From JBCFBK01 sp038562555 (GTDB lineage: Bacteria; Bacteroidota; Bacteroidia; Bacteroidales; Prolixibacteraceae): a DNA stretch of 64,000 nucleotides. The translations under genes were made by a program, and so were the position numbers. Shown here piece after piece: positions 7,997-18,200 of the stretch (its first letter is position 1; every line of letters begins with the position of its first letter). The notes beneath the pieces are model-generated. The model did not search any database. It saw only the letters and a program-made list of their open reading frames with translations, and had not been told where the DNA came from. The stretch spans positions 134,552-198,551 of the forward strand of contig JBCFBK010000004.1 in the NCBI GenBank assembly GCA_038562555.1, in the 5' to 3' direction.

Positions 7997-9313
7997 GTGA
8001 ATAATCAAGAAAAACAAACCAGCTACGTTGCTCCTTTTATCTCTTTGGTCTTTTTGTTTTTTGTCGTAGGTTTTTTGACAACGGCAAACGGTCAGTTTCA
8101 GGCCCCGTTAAAAGAAGCCTTTCTGAAAGGCGCGGGGAATCTGAAAAATACGTTCACCACCTTGATCACATTTGCCTGGTTCCTGGCATATCCGCTGACA
8201 GGAGGGATTGGATCAAACTGGATTAGCAAAGTAGGATACAAGAATACGCTGCTCCGCGCGCTTATTTTGATGGTGGCAGGATTAGGGATTTTCCTCTTGT
8301 CCTCGCTGTTTACGGTAAAATTTCCAAATGCCGGTGTTCAGATTTTCTCGGCGAGTATACCTTTCGGATACTTCATTTTCTTATTCGGATCATTTTTGGT
8401 GGGAGCTTCGGCGACCATTCTGCAGGTGGTTATTAATCCATATTTAAGTTCTTGTTATGTAAACGGAACGCAATCGATCCAGCGTTTGGCAATCGGCGGC
8501 TCTTCCAACTCGATAGGAACGACCATTGCACCGTTTTTTGTGTCGGGAATTGTATTTGGCGGCTTAGCCATGGAAGAGGTAACCGTTAGCCAGTTAACAG
8601 CACCTTTCTTTGTATTGATGGGAGTGATGTTGTTGGTTGTACTGGTGTTATCACGGCTTTGTATGCCGGATATTCCATGTACAAAAGCTGAATCGGGCGA
8701 AAAGCTGGAAAGAAGCGTGTGGTCATTCAGTCATCTAAAACTAGGTGTGATTGCCATCTTCTTTTACGTTGGTGTTGAAGTTTGCATCGGAAATAACATC
8801 AACCTGTATGTGATCGAACTTCAGGAAGCGACCGGGAATATTTCCTTTTTCGGACATGAAGTGCTGAAGCTTTTCGGTATCAATTTTACGATCCCGGCCC
8901 TGGCCGCAACACTTTACTGGTTTGGTATTTTAACAGGCCGTTTGGTTGGGAGTTCGCTAAGCAAAATAACTCCACGTGTTCAACTTACCACCGTTTCTTC
9001 GCTGGCAATTATTACGGTTTTTCTGGCCATTGTTTTCAATAATGTTTGGATGTTGGTAGCGGTTGGTTTGTTCCATTCGATTATGTGGGGCGCCGTTTTT
9101 ACACTGGCTATTCAGGATTTGGGAAAATACACTTCAAAAGCTTCCGGAGTATTTATGATTGGCGTAGTCGGTGGTGCAATTCTTCCGCTGGTTCAGGGAG
9201 CTTTTGCTGATTCAATGCACAGCTGGCGCTGGACCTGGCTGCTTGTTCTTGCCGGCGAGTTTTTCATCCTGTATTATGCCTTGCTGGGATCGCGTGTACG
9301 TGAAAAAATTTAG
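7997..9313 (+). CDS. FHS/FucP-type MFS sugar permease
   Basis: This 438-residue protein has about twelve hydrophobic helices and begins with a GTG codon; no in-frame ATG lies between the upstream gene and the first helix (FISLVFLFFVVGFLTTANGQ). The N-terminal pattern GFLTTANGQFQAPLKEAF and the FGSFLVGASATILQVVINPYLS stretch are those of the fucose/glucose/galactose-H+ symporter group, which includes GlcNAc permeases of chitin-using bacteria. It would bring the monosaccharide released by the secreted enzymes downstream across the inner membrane for the kinase at 6232. The substrate is inferred from neighbours only. Confidence 0.88.
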   Translation: MNNQEKQTSYVAPFISLVFLFFVVGFLTTANGQFQAPLKEAFLKGAGNLKNTFTTLITFAWFLAYPLTGGIGSNWISKVGYKNTLLRALILMVAGLGIFLLSSLFTVKFPNAGVQIFSASIPFGYFIFLFGSFLVGASATILQVVINPYLSSCYVNGTQSIQRLAIGGSSNSIGTTIAPFFVSGIVFGGLAMEEVTVSQLTAPFFVLMGVMLLVVLVLSRLCMPDIPCTKAESGEKLERSVWSFSHLKLGVIAIFFYVGVEVCIGNNINLYVIELQEATGNISFFGHEVLKLFGINFTIPALAATLYWFGILTGRLVGSSLSKITPRVQLTTVSSLAIITVFLAIVFNNVWMLVAVGLFHSIMWGAVFTLAIQDLGKYTSKASGVFMIGVVGGAILPLVQGAFADSMHSWRWTWLLVLAGEFFILYYALLGSRVREKI

Positions 9314-9344
9314 AGAATATAGCTCAACCAAATAACCTTTTTAG

Positions 9345-10718
9345 ATGAAAAAGCTATTCACGATCGTATTGTTATTTAGTGTATCTGTTCTTGCCTGGGG
9401 ACAATACCGTACAAGTCTTCCCCGTACGTGGGACGATTATCCGCCGGAATTGCAAAAACCGGGCTTTGGTGTTCATAAATCAGAATTGATACAAATGGAC
9501 GATAGTCCGATCCTCGAAAAAGTATTGCTTTTCAGCGCTCACAACGGGCATTATCCTTACTTCGATTTGTTTAAAAACTATTACGTTGTCATTGATAATT
9601 ATTCGAAACAGGTAAAATACATTTCGGATGTTACTATTTCTACTGAAAGGGATTTACAGCTGGAAGACCGCGATAATGACGGAAAGTATGAATTGTACCG
9701 TAAGTACTTTAAAGACGGGAAATTTTCGGTCGATAAAGAAGGAAATCACCTCAAAGTGGTTTGGTATTACGACAATATCGAATTCGGCAAAAAATTAGTG
9801 GTGGCTTATCTTACGTCGTGGAGTGATGTGATGCCCGACCCGAATTTTGTTACTCACATCAACTATGCGTTTGGTCATGTGACGAATAGTTTCAATGGGG
9901 TGAGTATCGATAATGAAGAGCGTTTGCGTGTCATTGTTGAACTGAAAAAAATGAATCCGGCTCTGAAAATTGCGCTTTCAATCGGAGGATGGGGCAGCGG
10001 CCGTTTTAGTGAAATGGCGTCCGACGAGAACAATCGGAAACAGTTTGCAACCGATTGCCGCCGTGTTGTTGAAGAATTCAGTCTTGACGGAATTGATATC
10101 GACTGGGAATACCCGACAAGCGATATGGCAAAAATCTCTTCATCACCCGATGATAAAAAGAACTTTACCTTACTGATGAAAGACATCCGCGAAGCAATCG
10201 GCAACAAAAAGCTTCTGACACTGGCTTCTTCGGCATTTGCAAAATACATAGATTTCAGAGCTATTGATCCGTACATCGATTTTGTAAATATTATGGGCTA
10301 CGATATGGGAATGCCTCCACATCACCATGCGGCGCTTTTCCGTTCGGAGCATGCCGGTGGAATAACTTCGGAGGAAGCGGTGAACAAACATATTGCGGCG
10401 GGCGTGCCAATTCATAAACTGGTGCTTGGAGTACCGCTTTACGGGAAAGGCGACAAAAAAGCTATTGGCGATGTGGACTACAAAAGCCTTGAAAGACAAA
10501 GCAAGCATGAAGTAAAATGGGACGAGGTGGCCAAGGTTCCCTATCTGGTGGATTCGAAAGGTGAAATGATCTATACCTACGAGAACCCGAAATCTCTTGC
10601 ATTCAAATGCGAGTATATTTTAAGCCGCGATTTACTTGGCGGAATGTACTGGGCTTACGACGATGACGACGAGGCAGCAACTTTGATAAAAACAGTTTAC
10701 AGAACCCTAAGGAAATAG
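9345..10718 (+). CDS. Secreted GH18 glycosidase (chitinase/endo-beta-GlcNAcase type) with extra N-terminal domain
   Basis: This 457-residue protein has a signal peptide (cut near VLAWGQ, residue 20). The GH18 barrel begins near residue 150 (KLVVAYLTSWSD) and carries LKIALSIGGWG and the catalytic DGIDIDWEYP at about 248-257, with Glu 255 as acid. The later MGYDMG and GMYWAYDDDDE fit the last barrel strands. All DxxDxDxE residues are present. Before the barrel are about 125 residues (21-145) with a DRDNDGKYELY motif reminiscent of calcium-binding repeats; I do not recognise this domain. GH18 enzymes cleave GlcNAc-containing glycans with substrate-assisted retention. It lies within the amino-sugar operon. 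Confidence 0.92.
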   Translation: MKKLFTIVLLFSVSVLAWGQYRTSLPRTWDDYPPELQKPGFGVHKSELIQMDDSPILEKVLLFSAHNGHYPYFDLFKNYYVVIDNYSKQVKYISDVTISTERDLQLEDRDNDGKYELYRKYFKDGKFSVDKEGNHLKVVWYYDNIEFGKKLVVAYLTSWSDVMPDPNFVTHINYAFGHVTNSFNGVSIDNEERLRVIVELKKMNPALKIALSIGGWGSGRFSEMASDENNRKQFATDCRRVVEEFSLDGIDIDWEYPTSDMAKISSSPDDKKNFTLLMKDIREAIGNKKLLTLASSAFAKYIDFRAIDPYIDFVNIMGYDMGMPPHHHAALFRSEHAGGITSEEAVNKHIAAGVPIHKLVLGVPLYGKGDKKAIGDVDYKSLERQSKHEVKWDEVAKVPYLVDSKGEMIYTYENPKSLAFKCEYILSRDLLGGMYWAYDDDDEAATLIKTVYRTLRK

Positions 10719-10719
10719 T

Positions 10720-11655
10720 ATGATGAAAAGAAGTATTTTGCTTATCGTGAGTTTTGTAATGGTAAGTGGCTTATTTTCTCAAACTTCAGCAAAAGAAAAA
10801 GAGAAAATAAAGGCCATGATTGTTACCGGCCAGGACGGTGCGCACTGGTGGGAGGGCGGAAGTGAAGCAATCAAACAAATCCTGGAAAACAGCGGGCTTT
10901 TCACAGTTGATATAAAAGTTACCCCCGACTGGGATGAGGATATGAAAGCCTATAATCCGGATTTTAGCAGCTATGATCTGGTCATTATCAATTACGGGGG
11001 GAATACCTGGGCGGAAGCAACCCGTAAAAATTTTGAAAATTATGTTTCCAGCGGCGGCGGGGTAATGGTTATTCACTCGTCGATTGTTCCGATGGACGAC
11101 TGGAAAGAATACAATAAAATGATTGGCCTTGGTGCCTGGAATGGCAGGAATGAAAAAGACGGCCCATACGTTTACTGGAAAAACGATCGGATTGTTTACG
11201 ATTATTCACCCGGAGAAGCCGGACATCATGCGCTGCAACGCCCTTTTACGCTTGTTACCCGTAGTCCCGGTCATCCAATAATGAAAGGTTTACCCCCGGT
11301 TTGGGAGCATTTCAAGGATGAATTGTACGGCAAAACACGTGGCCCGGCTCAGAATCTTGAGGTGCTGGCAACGACTTACGACGACCCAAAACTGGATGGG
11401 TCGGGAAGGGATGAACCGATTTTGTGGACAGTAAAGTATGGACAAGGCCGTGTATTTGTTACTTTGATGGGACATGCTGGCAATGATCCCGAATTATGTT
11501 ACTCGATGAAATGCACCGGATTTCAGGTGACTTCTTTGCGGGGCGCGGAGTGGGCTGCTACCGGAAAGGTGACGCAGGAAGTCCCGAAAGACTTTCCGGG
11601 CGAAGGCGTAATCACTTTACGCAAAGATTATAAGGCTCCGTTTAACGCCCACTAA
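10720..11655 (+). CDS. Secreted ThuA-like protein
   Basis: This 311-residue protein has a signal peptide (MMKRSILLIVSFVMVSGLFSQ) and a ThuA/glutamine-amidotransferase-like fold: KAMIVTGQDGAHWWEG, then YDLVIINYGGNTWAE, GGGVMVIHSS and late GQGRVFVTLMGHAGND. ThuA-like proteins often occur in Bacteroidota and Planctomycetota sugar clusters, but their biochemical role is not settled. It starts one base after the GH18 stop and is followed after 8 bp by GH9, so all three are surely co-transcribed. A second, different ThuA protein is at 14326. Confidence 0.85.
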   Translation: MMKRSILLIVSFVMVSGLFSQTSAKEKEKIKAMIVTGQDGAHWWEGGSEAIKQILENSGLFTVDIKVTPDWDEDMKAYNPDFSSYDLVIINYGGNTWAEATRKNFENYVSSGGGVMVIHSSIVPMDDWKEYNKMIGLGAWNGRNEKDGPYVYWKNDRIVYDYSPGEAGHHALQRPFTLVTRSPGHPIMKGLPPVWEHFKDELYGKTRGPAQNLEVLATTYDDPKLDGSGRDEPILWTVKYGQGRVFVTLMGHAGNDPELCYSMKCTGFQVTSLRGAEWAATGKVTQEVPKDFPGEGVITLRKDYKAPFNAH

Positions 11656-11663
11656 ACTACGCT

Positions 11664-14123
11664 ATGAAACATCTGATTTTCATCGTTTTGTTGGTTGCTT
11701 TTGCTGGATGGGCTTTTGCACAAACACAAATCAGTATCGATTCTAAACTCGAAAAGGAAGTTATTGAGTCGGGAATAATCCACAGTCCGCTTCCGGTTGA
11801 CGAAAGTAATTCGTACGAAGGATTAGGATTGACGAAAAAAGTACTGGAAAAACAAACGCTGTCTGTTGCTGAAAATATTTCAACCTGGAGCCATTCAGGC
11901 TACGGTAAGATTTCTTTCTCTAAAGAGAAAAGCAGTTCGGGGAAGGGTGCTCTGAAAATGGAATTTCCGACTTTTACCGGGAAAAGGGCGCGTGGCTCTG
12001 ATTCAGATCCTGATTATGCGACATACGGAAACTGCTCGGCGAACCTGGATGTTGGAGGACAAAACTGGGAAAAGTACAACCGTATTGTATTTCATATTTT
12101 TCCTGATTGTGAAGGTGCACGAGTGCTGAATATCGATTTCAGTCTTGAAAATCATTCAGAAAAGACAAAAGCAGGATACAACCGCCAGTCGGGCGATCAT
12201 TTAGTGCAACTGAATAACCGAGAGTGGAATACCTGTTTTCTTGATATCGGCGAGTACCAGCGCGATCATATTTCGCAGCTTGCGTTTAGTGTAAGTTTGA
12301 AAGGGATGGACAGCACGGTGGGGGATTCGGTGATTTATTACATTGATAACTTTGAATTGCAACAGATCGACAATCCTGAAATTGTGAGCGGCTGGCAGCC
12401 CGGCAAAAACCGTGTGGTGTATTCCACTTCGGGCTATTTGACAAAAGGGGCAAAAACTGCAATTCTAAATCTATGTAAAGGTCATTCTGAGAACAGTTTT
12501 CAGCTGATCGATGCACAAAGTAACCAGTCGGTTTATTCAGGGAAAATTGCAGAGACAAAAACAACTACGGGAACTTACCAAATTGCCGATTTCTCTGATT
12601 TTAAAACTTCGGGTATTTATCAACTAAAAGTTGGACAAACAAAAACGCCGGAATTCAGAATTGATGATAATGTTTGGGAGCCTTCGCTGTGGAGAACACT
12701 GAACTTTGTCTTTTGTCAGCGTTGTGGTTATGCTGTTCCAGGAATACACGGCGAATGCCATGTGGATTTGTTTTCGGAGCACGACGGGCAGAGAATTTCG
12801 TATGCCGGAGGTTGGCACGATGCAGGCGATTTGTCGCAACAAACCTTGCAAACGGGCGATCTGGCTTTTAACTTTCTGGAGGCTTACAATCAGTTTAAAT
12901 CTAAAAATCAGGTACTCGCCGCACGTATGTTGGAAGAAGCACGCTGGGGGCTCGATTTTATTTTGAAAAACCGCTATGGCGACGGCTATCGCGCCAGCAG
13001 CATGGGTCTTTTGATTTGGCAGGACGGTATTGTAGGCTCCTTTGATGATATCACTTCGGTGCGTGTTCAAAACCTTGCTTTTGATAACTTCCTGTATTCG
13101 GCTTACGAAGCTTTTGCCGCAATGACGCTTCCTGATGATCCGGCGATGAAAGAGCACCTGACGCAGGTTGCAAAGGAAGATTTTGACTTTGCATTGAAAC
13201 GGAATGCAGAAGTTGGATTTGGCGAGTTTCTGACGATGTTTGAGCATAGTTTTAATACTTCTGAAAGCCAGTATATGGCCACTGCATCGTGGGCGGCAAG
13301 TATGTTGTACAAACTTACCGGCGTTGTTTTTTACGCCCGGAAGGCAGTGGAATTCATCAATTTTACGCTTAATTGTCAGGAAACACAGCCCATTGGCGAG
13401 GCGGGTATCAAAGGTTTTTTCTATCGCGATCTTTCGAAAGAAGTAATTGTGCACTACAATCACCAGTCGCGCGAGCAGATTTACGTGCAGGCCATGGCAC
13501 TCTTGTGCGAAACTCAGGGCAGTCATCCTGATTATAAAAAGTGGGCACAATCGATCCAATTGTATGGCGACTATCTAAAAAATCTGATGCTTTATACCGC
13601 TCCGTACGGAATGCTGGCCAGCGGCGTTTATGGCGTCGATGAAAATAAAGACGATAAAAGCTTTGATCATCTTCATCTGTTGCAACCGGAAGATGCACGT
13701 GAATTGTATACGGTGCAAATCAAAAACGGAATTCAGCTGGACAAAACCCACTATCTGAAACGTTTCCCGGTATGGTTTAGCATCTTTAACGGCAACTCAG
13801 CGGTTCATCTTTCGATGGGAAAGGCGGCGGCTATTTGCGCTAAGTTTTTGAATGATGAGAAGCTGGAGCAAATCGGGTTGGAGCAATTGTACTGGGTGGT
13901 TGGAAAGAATCCTTTCGGGCAATCCCTGATTTACGGTGAAGGCTGGAATTATCCTCAAAAAGATAATTTTTCTTCGGGTTTAACAGTAGGCGAAATTCCT
14001 GTGGGAATCCGCACCTTGGGCAATGAAGATGTGCCATACTGGCCGCAAACAAATACTTCGTGTTATAAAGAAGTGTGGGTAACATCGGCCGGGAAATGGA
14101 TTTCGCTGGCCAGCGAATTTTAA
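11664..14123 (+). CDS. GH9 glycosidase with N-terminal accessory domains
   Basis: This 819-residue protein has a signal peptide (ends AFAQ, residue 20). A beta-sandwich spans about 60-240 (SSGKGALKMEFPTF..., VIYYIDNFELQQID), likely a carbohydrate-binding module. The cellulase N-terminal Ig-like domain covers about 245-335 (YQLKVGQTKTPEFRIDD). The alpha6/alpha6 GH9 barrel follows. The inverting catalytic base motif DAGD is at 386-389 (AGGWHDAGDLSQQ), and the C-terminal CYKEVWVTSAGKWISL carries the likely acid Glu 803. GH9 includes endoglucanases, beta-glucosidases and exo-beta-glucosaminidases; the neighbouring GH18 and NagB-like genes make a glucosaminidase or mixed-linkage role possible. Confidence 0.92.
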   Translation: MKHLIFIVLLVAFAGWAFAQTQISIDSKLEKEVIESGIIHSPLPVDESNSYEGLGLTKKVLEKQTLSVAENISTWSHSGYGKISFSKEKSSSGKGALKMEFPTFTGKRARGSDSDPDYATYGNCSANLDVGGQNWEKYNRIVFHIFPDCEGARVLNIDFSLENHSEKTKAGYNRQSGDHLVQLNNREWNTCFLDIGEYQRDHISQLAFSVSLKGMDSTVGDSVIYYIDNFELQQIDNPEIVSGWQPGKNRVVYSTSGYLTKGAKTAILNLCKGHSENSFQLIDAQSNQSVYSGKIAETKTTTGTYQIADFSDFKTSGIYQLKVGQTKTPEFRIDDNVWEPSLWRTLNFVFCQRCGYAVPGIHGECHVDLFSEHDGQRISYAGGWHDAGDLSQQTLQTGDLAFNFLEAYNQFKSKNQVLAARMLEEARWGLDFILKNRYGDGYRASSMGLLIWQDGIVGSFDDITSVRVQNLAFDNFLYSAYEAFAAMTLPDDPAMKEHLTQVAKEDFDFALKRNAEVGFGEFLTMFEHSFNTSESQYMATASWAASMLYKLTGVVFYARKAVEFINFTLNCQETQPIGEAGIKGFFYRDLSKEVIVHYNHQSREQIYVQAMALLCETQGSHPDYKKWAQSIQLYGDYLKNLMLYTAPYGMLASGVYGVDENKDDKSFDHLHLLQPEDARELYTVQIKNGIQLDKTHYLKRFPVWFSIFNGNSAVHLSMGKAAAICAKFLNDEKLEQIGLEQLYWVVGKNPFGQSLIYGEGWNYPQKDNFSSGLTVGEIPVGIRTLGNEDVPYWPQTNTSCYKEVWVTSAGKWISLASEF

Positions 14124-14148
14124 GAACGAGATGAAAAATTCTGATCGT

Positions 14149-14257
14149 ATGAAGCGAGCATGGAAACCCCGGATTACGCCCATGGTAATGTTTATCGGCG
14201 AATTGGAGCGAAGCAGAATTGAGCTTGCGAAATCCGTGAAACGAATTCCATACGTCG
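14149..14257. repeat. Structured intergenic repeat, copy 2
   Basis: This lies between GH9 and the second ThuA gene. It starts ATGAAGCGAGCATGGAA, matching copy 1 at 4187 in 16 of 17 bases. The outer arms GCATGGAA (14158-14165) and TTCCATAC (14246-14253) pair 7 of 8. Inside, ATTAC-GCCCATG-GTAAT (about 14174-14190) replaces CTTCC-GCCCAA-GGAGG of copy 1, so both stem sides changed while the GCCCA loop stayed. That is the pattern expected for selection on RNA or DNA structure. The copy is shorter than copy 1 (96 bp against 127 bp between outer arms). No protein can be read through it. Confidence 0.5.
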
Positions 14258-14325
14258 ATTTTCACTAAAAAAGTGATGAAGTTTAGTACGAGAATTATAC
14301 ACAGTTAATTTGAAATGAAAAACAT

Positions 14326-15087
14326 ATGAAAAGATCGCAATTCATTTTGCTGTTACTCCTGGTATTGAGTAGCGGCTGTTTTGCAAAGTCGCCGAAACAG
14401 GCAGTAAATGTTTTGGTATTAACCGAAAGAGGCGGTCAACATAAGGGTTTTGTGGTTGAGGCTTTGAAGTGGCTCAATGAGTTCTGCGTTGAAAATAGTT
14501 TCAAGTATACCGAAGTGAACCATGCCACAGAGATTGATGCGGCAATGTTAAAGAAGTACAACGTGTTTCTTCAGTTGAATTATCCGCCGTATACCTGGAG
14601 CAAAGAAGCAGAAGATGCTTTTATTAAAAGTATTGAGAAAGGAAAAATCGGCTGGGTTGGTTTTCATCATGCAAGTTTGCTGGGCGAGTTCGACGGTTAT
14701 CCGATGTGGAACTGGTTTTCTGATTTTATGGGAGGAATTCGCTTTAAAAATTACATCGCAGCAACGGCATCGGCTTCGGTGATCGTGGAAGATAAAGATC
14801 ACCCGGTGATGAAGGGTGTAAATGCATCGTTTGTACTTCCTGACGATGAATGGTACACTTTCGATAAAAGCCCTCGTCCCAATGTGCATGTGTTGGCTTC
14901 GGCCGATGAGGCAAGCTATCAACCCAAGTCGGAAATAAAAATGGGAGATCATCCTGCCATTTGGACCAACGAAAAAATGAAAGCACGGAATGTCTATTTT
15001 CTGATGGGGCATGCCAATACGCTGTTCGATTCGTCTGATTTCAAAAAAATGTTTAAGAATGCTTTGCTCTGGGTTGCTGAAAAATAG
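14326..15087 (+). CDS. Secreted ThuA-like protein (second copy)
   Basis: This 253-residue protein has a signal peptide (QFILLLLLVLSSGCFA); the GC in the signal could also be read as a lipobox with cysteine 19. The ThuA fold is seen as VNVLVLTERGGQHKGFVVEA, LKKYNVFLQLNYPPYTW, KIGWVGFHHASLLGEFDGYP and NVYFLMGHANTLFDS. It differs strongly from the ThuA at 10720, so this is not a recent tandem duplication. The molecular role of ThuA-like proteins in these clusters is unknown. The gap before it holds repeat copy 2; nothing notable is seen in the 125 bp after it. Confidence 0.85.
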   Translation: MKRSQFILLLLLVLSSGCFAKSPKQAVNVLVLTERGGQHKGFVVEALKWLNEFCVENSFKYTEVNHATEIDAAMLKKYNVFLQLNYPPYTWSKEAEDAFIKSIEKGKIGWVGFHHASLLGEFDGYPMWNWFSDFMGGIRFKNYIAATASASVIVEDKDHPVMKGVNASFVLPDDEWYTFDKSPRPNVHVLASADEASYQPKSEIKMGDHPAIWTNEKMKARNVYFLMGHANTLFDSSDFKKMFKNALLWVAEK

Positions 15088-15212
15088 AATGAATGCTGAA
15101 CCAATTCGAAATGAAACGGATGAAAGTTAGAAATATTATTCTTGTTACTTCTGAAAAAATAATGATGATAAAAACCATAAATTAAATTAATTTTCAATAA
15201 AAACAGAATAAA

Positions 15213-18200
15213 ATGATCAGGACGATTATTCTCATTGTTTTGTCCGGCATTAGTTGGAGTTTTACAGCTTTCGCTCAGAAAGGCGTGTCGTTTTATACGG
15301 AGCGCCCCGACGACCCGGAGGCGGTTTACTTTAGCCCGGATAATTACTGCATAACCAACGATGGTAAAACGGATGTTTCCGTTCCGTTACAGGAAGCCAT
15401 CAATCAACTTAAAAAAGATAAGAACTTCGGGATCGTATTTATTCCTGAAGGAACTTATACCATTTCGAAAACCATTTATGTTCCGGCAGCCATTCGCTTG
15501 ATCGGTTACGGGAAAGAACGCCCGGTGATTGTTTTGAAACGAAAGTCTCCGGGATTCGCTCAGCCCAACGAAAACGATAAAGGGAAAGCCAGCTACATGA
15601 TTTGGTTTACCAGTGGAATTGTTGAACTCAATGGGCCGGTACACGATGCAGGAGCCAGTACTTTTTATAGCGCTTTGTCGAATATCAATCTCCGGATTGA
15701 AGATGGAAACCCTGCTGCAGTGGGCCTTCGGACCCACTTTGCACAGCACAGTTACATTGCGCATTGCGATATCGGTATCGGCAGCGGAAAAGCAGGTTTA
15801 TTCGACATCGGAAATATGATTGAAGATGTTCGGTTTTTTGGTGGCGACTATGGAATTTATACCACGAAAGCTTCGCCCGGCTGGCAATTTATGATGCTGG
15901 ATACACATTTCGAAGGGCAGCGCAAAACGGCTATAAAAACACAGGAAGCCGGTTTTACCATCGTACGGATGAACGTGAAGAATTGTCCGGCAGTGATTCA
16001 GGTCGATCATAATTATTGGGAAAAACTAATTCTCGACGATTGTAGTTTCGAAAATATTGCCAATCCGGCTATTGTGGTCAGCAACGAAGGAAATGCCAAT
16101 ATGCAGGTAAACATTAGGAACCTGGTTTGTAAAAATGTTCCGGTTTTGGTGCAATACCCGAAAGATAACAGCCGAACACTTGCTGCAGGAAAAACATACC
16201 GGGTGAATCGGTTGGTGTACGGTTTGCAAATGGATGATCTGGATGCTGAAGCTAAAGTTTGTACAGTTTATGAAGCAGAACCTGTTGGCGATTTTCATCA
16301 GGTAAACACGAATGTTCCGATGTTTCCTCGAATGAGCGAGTGGGTGAATTTGAAAAAGCTGGGGGCAAAAGGAGATGGTATTTCTGACGATACCAAGGCA
16401 ATTCAGGAAGCAATTGACAAATATATGTGCATTTATGTTCCGCAGGGTTCATACCGGATTAGCGAAACAATTCGGATGAAACCCAATACGGTGCTGATCG
16501 GTTTACATCCCATGGCGACCAATTTTGTACTTGGCGGGAATACCGAAGCTTTTGGCGGATTTGGCGCTCCTAAAGCAATGATGGAAAGTGCGCAGCTTGG
16601 GAAAAATATATTAACAGGAATAGGCGTTTTTACGGGTGCAAACAATTACCGCGCGGTAGCCTGCAAATGGATGGCTGGCGAAAGTTCGATGGTTGACGAT
16701 GTGAAATTCATTGGCGGGCATGGAACGATGAATCCCGGACCGAAAGTTTCCTGGGAATGGCAAAAACTGAATTTGCAGGGACATCGTCCGGTAAACGATG
16801 AAGATTTTTGGGATACACAGTATTGGAGTCTTTGGGTGACAAATAATGGTGGTGGAATTTTTAAAAATATCTGGTCGGCCAATACCTACGCAACTTCTGG
16901 GTTGTATGCTTCGCGTACCAGCACTCCTGCTTGTATTTATGCGATGTCGGTAGAACATCATGTGCGCAACGAAGTTCGTTTCAACCAGGTATCGAACTGG
17001 AAAGTGTATGCCCTTCAGTTGGAAGAGGAGAGCCGTGAAAGTTCAGAATGCCAGCCGCTTGAGATCAATCAGTGTACTGGGGTGACTTTTGCGAATTTAT
17101 ACATGTTCCGGGTGATTCGCGTAAAAGTCCCGTATCCGTATTCTGTTCGAACCTGGGATTGTTCCAATGTTGAGTTGCTGAATATTCATAATTACAGCCA
17201 GATAAAATATACGACAGACAATCCGTTGTACGATGTAAATACGGATACCGAAGTACGTCCAACCGAAATGGCTCGCTTATTTATCAGTGGAAACACAATT
17301 CAGAATAAGGATAAAAATCAGGATCAACCGGTTCAGTTTTTAGCGAAAGGATTTGAATTTGCGGTGGGAATGTGCCACGACTCGAAAGGCAATGTGTATT
17401 TTTCGGAACAGCGGATGAAGCGGATTTACAAATGGTCGGCTGAAACGGAGACCTTGAACCTGCTGGCTGATTTTCCATGGCAACCTTTGTCGCTGGCCTG
17501 CGATTCGGAGGATAATTTGCTGGTAGTTTTTCGCTACGATCCGCAACGTGGTTTGTTGTTAAATGGTGAGGCCGAGAGTTTTCCAAATCCTGCCGATGCA
17601 AAAGGTACTTCATTTAGTGGTTGGGGTAATTCAGGCTTTGGCACTTTGGTGTATTCAATTGATCCGTCGCAGCCGGAAGAAACTATTTCTCTGTTGAAGA
17701 AAGTAAAAAATGGCACTGTCAATCCAATTCATAAAGCACTTTATCCATCCAATCGCTGGAGAGATTATCACGATTTTAACGAGGTTTCGTTGAATCAGAA
17801 CGACGAGTACTGGCTGGCTCCTGATGGCAAAACCATTATCCCGGTTTGTTACGATCTGGCTCGCTCGTGTGCGCTTGTCGAAGCTTTCCCGGGCAAAACG
17901 TTGTTTGCCGTGGACGAATACGATAAACGTACAGTAAGTTTTGATGTGAGCCAACTCGGCAAACTTTCAAACCTGAAATATTTTGCTGAAAAAGGCGAAT
18001 TCAGTTCTGTTCCCGATCAGCGGGGCAATGTCTTTATTGCTGACGGGGAAATTTATACATACAATCCCGAAGGCAAACTAACCGGGAGGATCCGGATTCC
18101 TGAACGTCCGTCAACAATTTCGTTTGGCGGAACAGACATGAAAACGCTCTTTGTTACAGGGCGAACGACTCTTTTTCGCATTAAACAAAAACAATCAAAA

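Noticed and set aside
12624..13559. A 311-codon frame on the minus strand inside GH9
   Set aside because: It is antisense to a clear GH9 gene, has biased composition and no recognisable domain.
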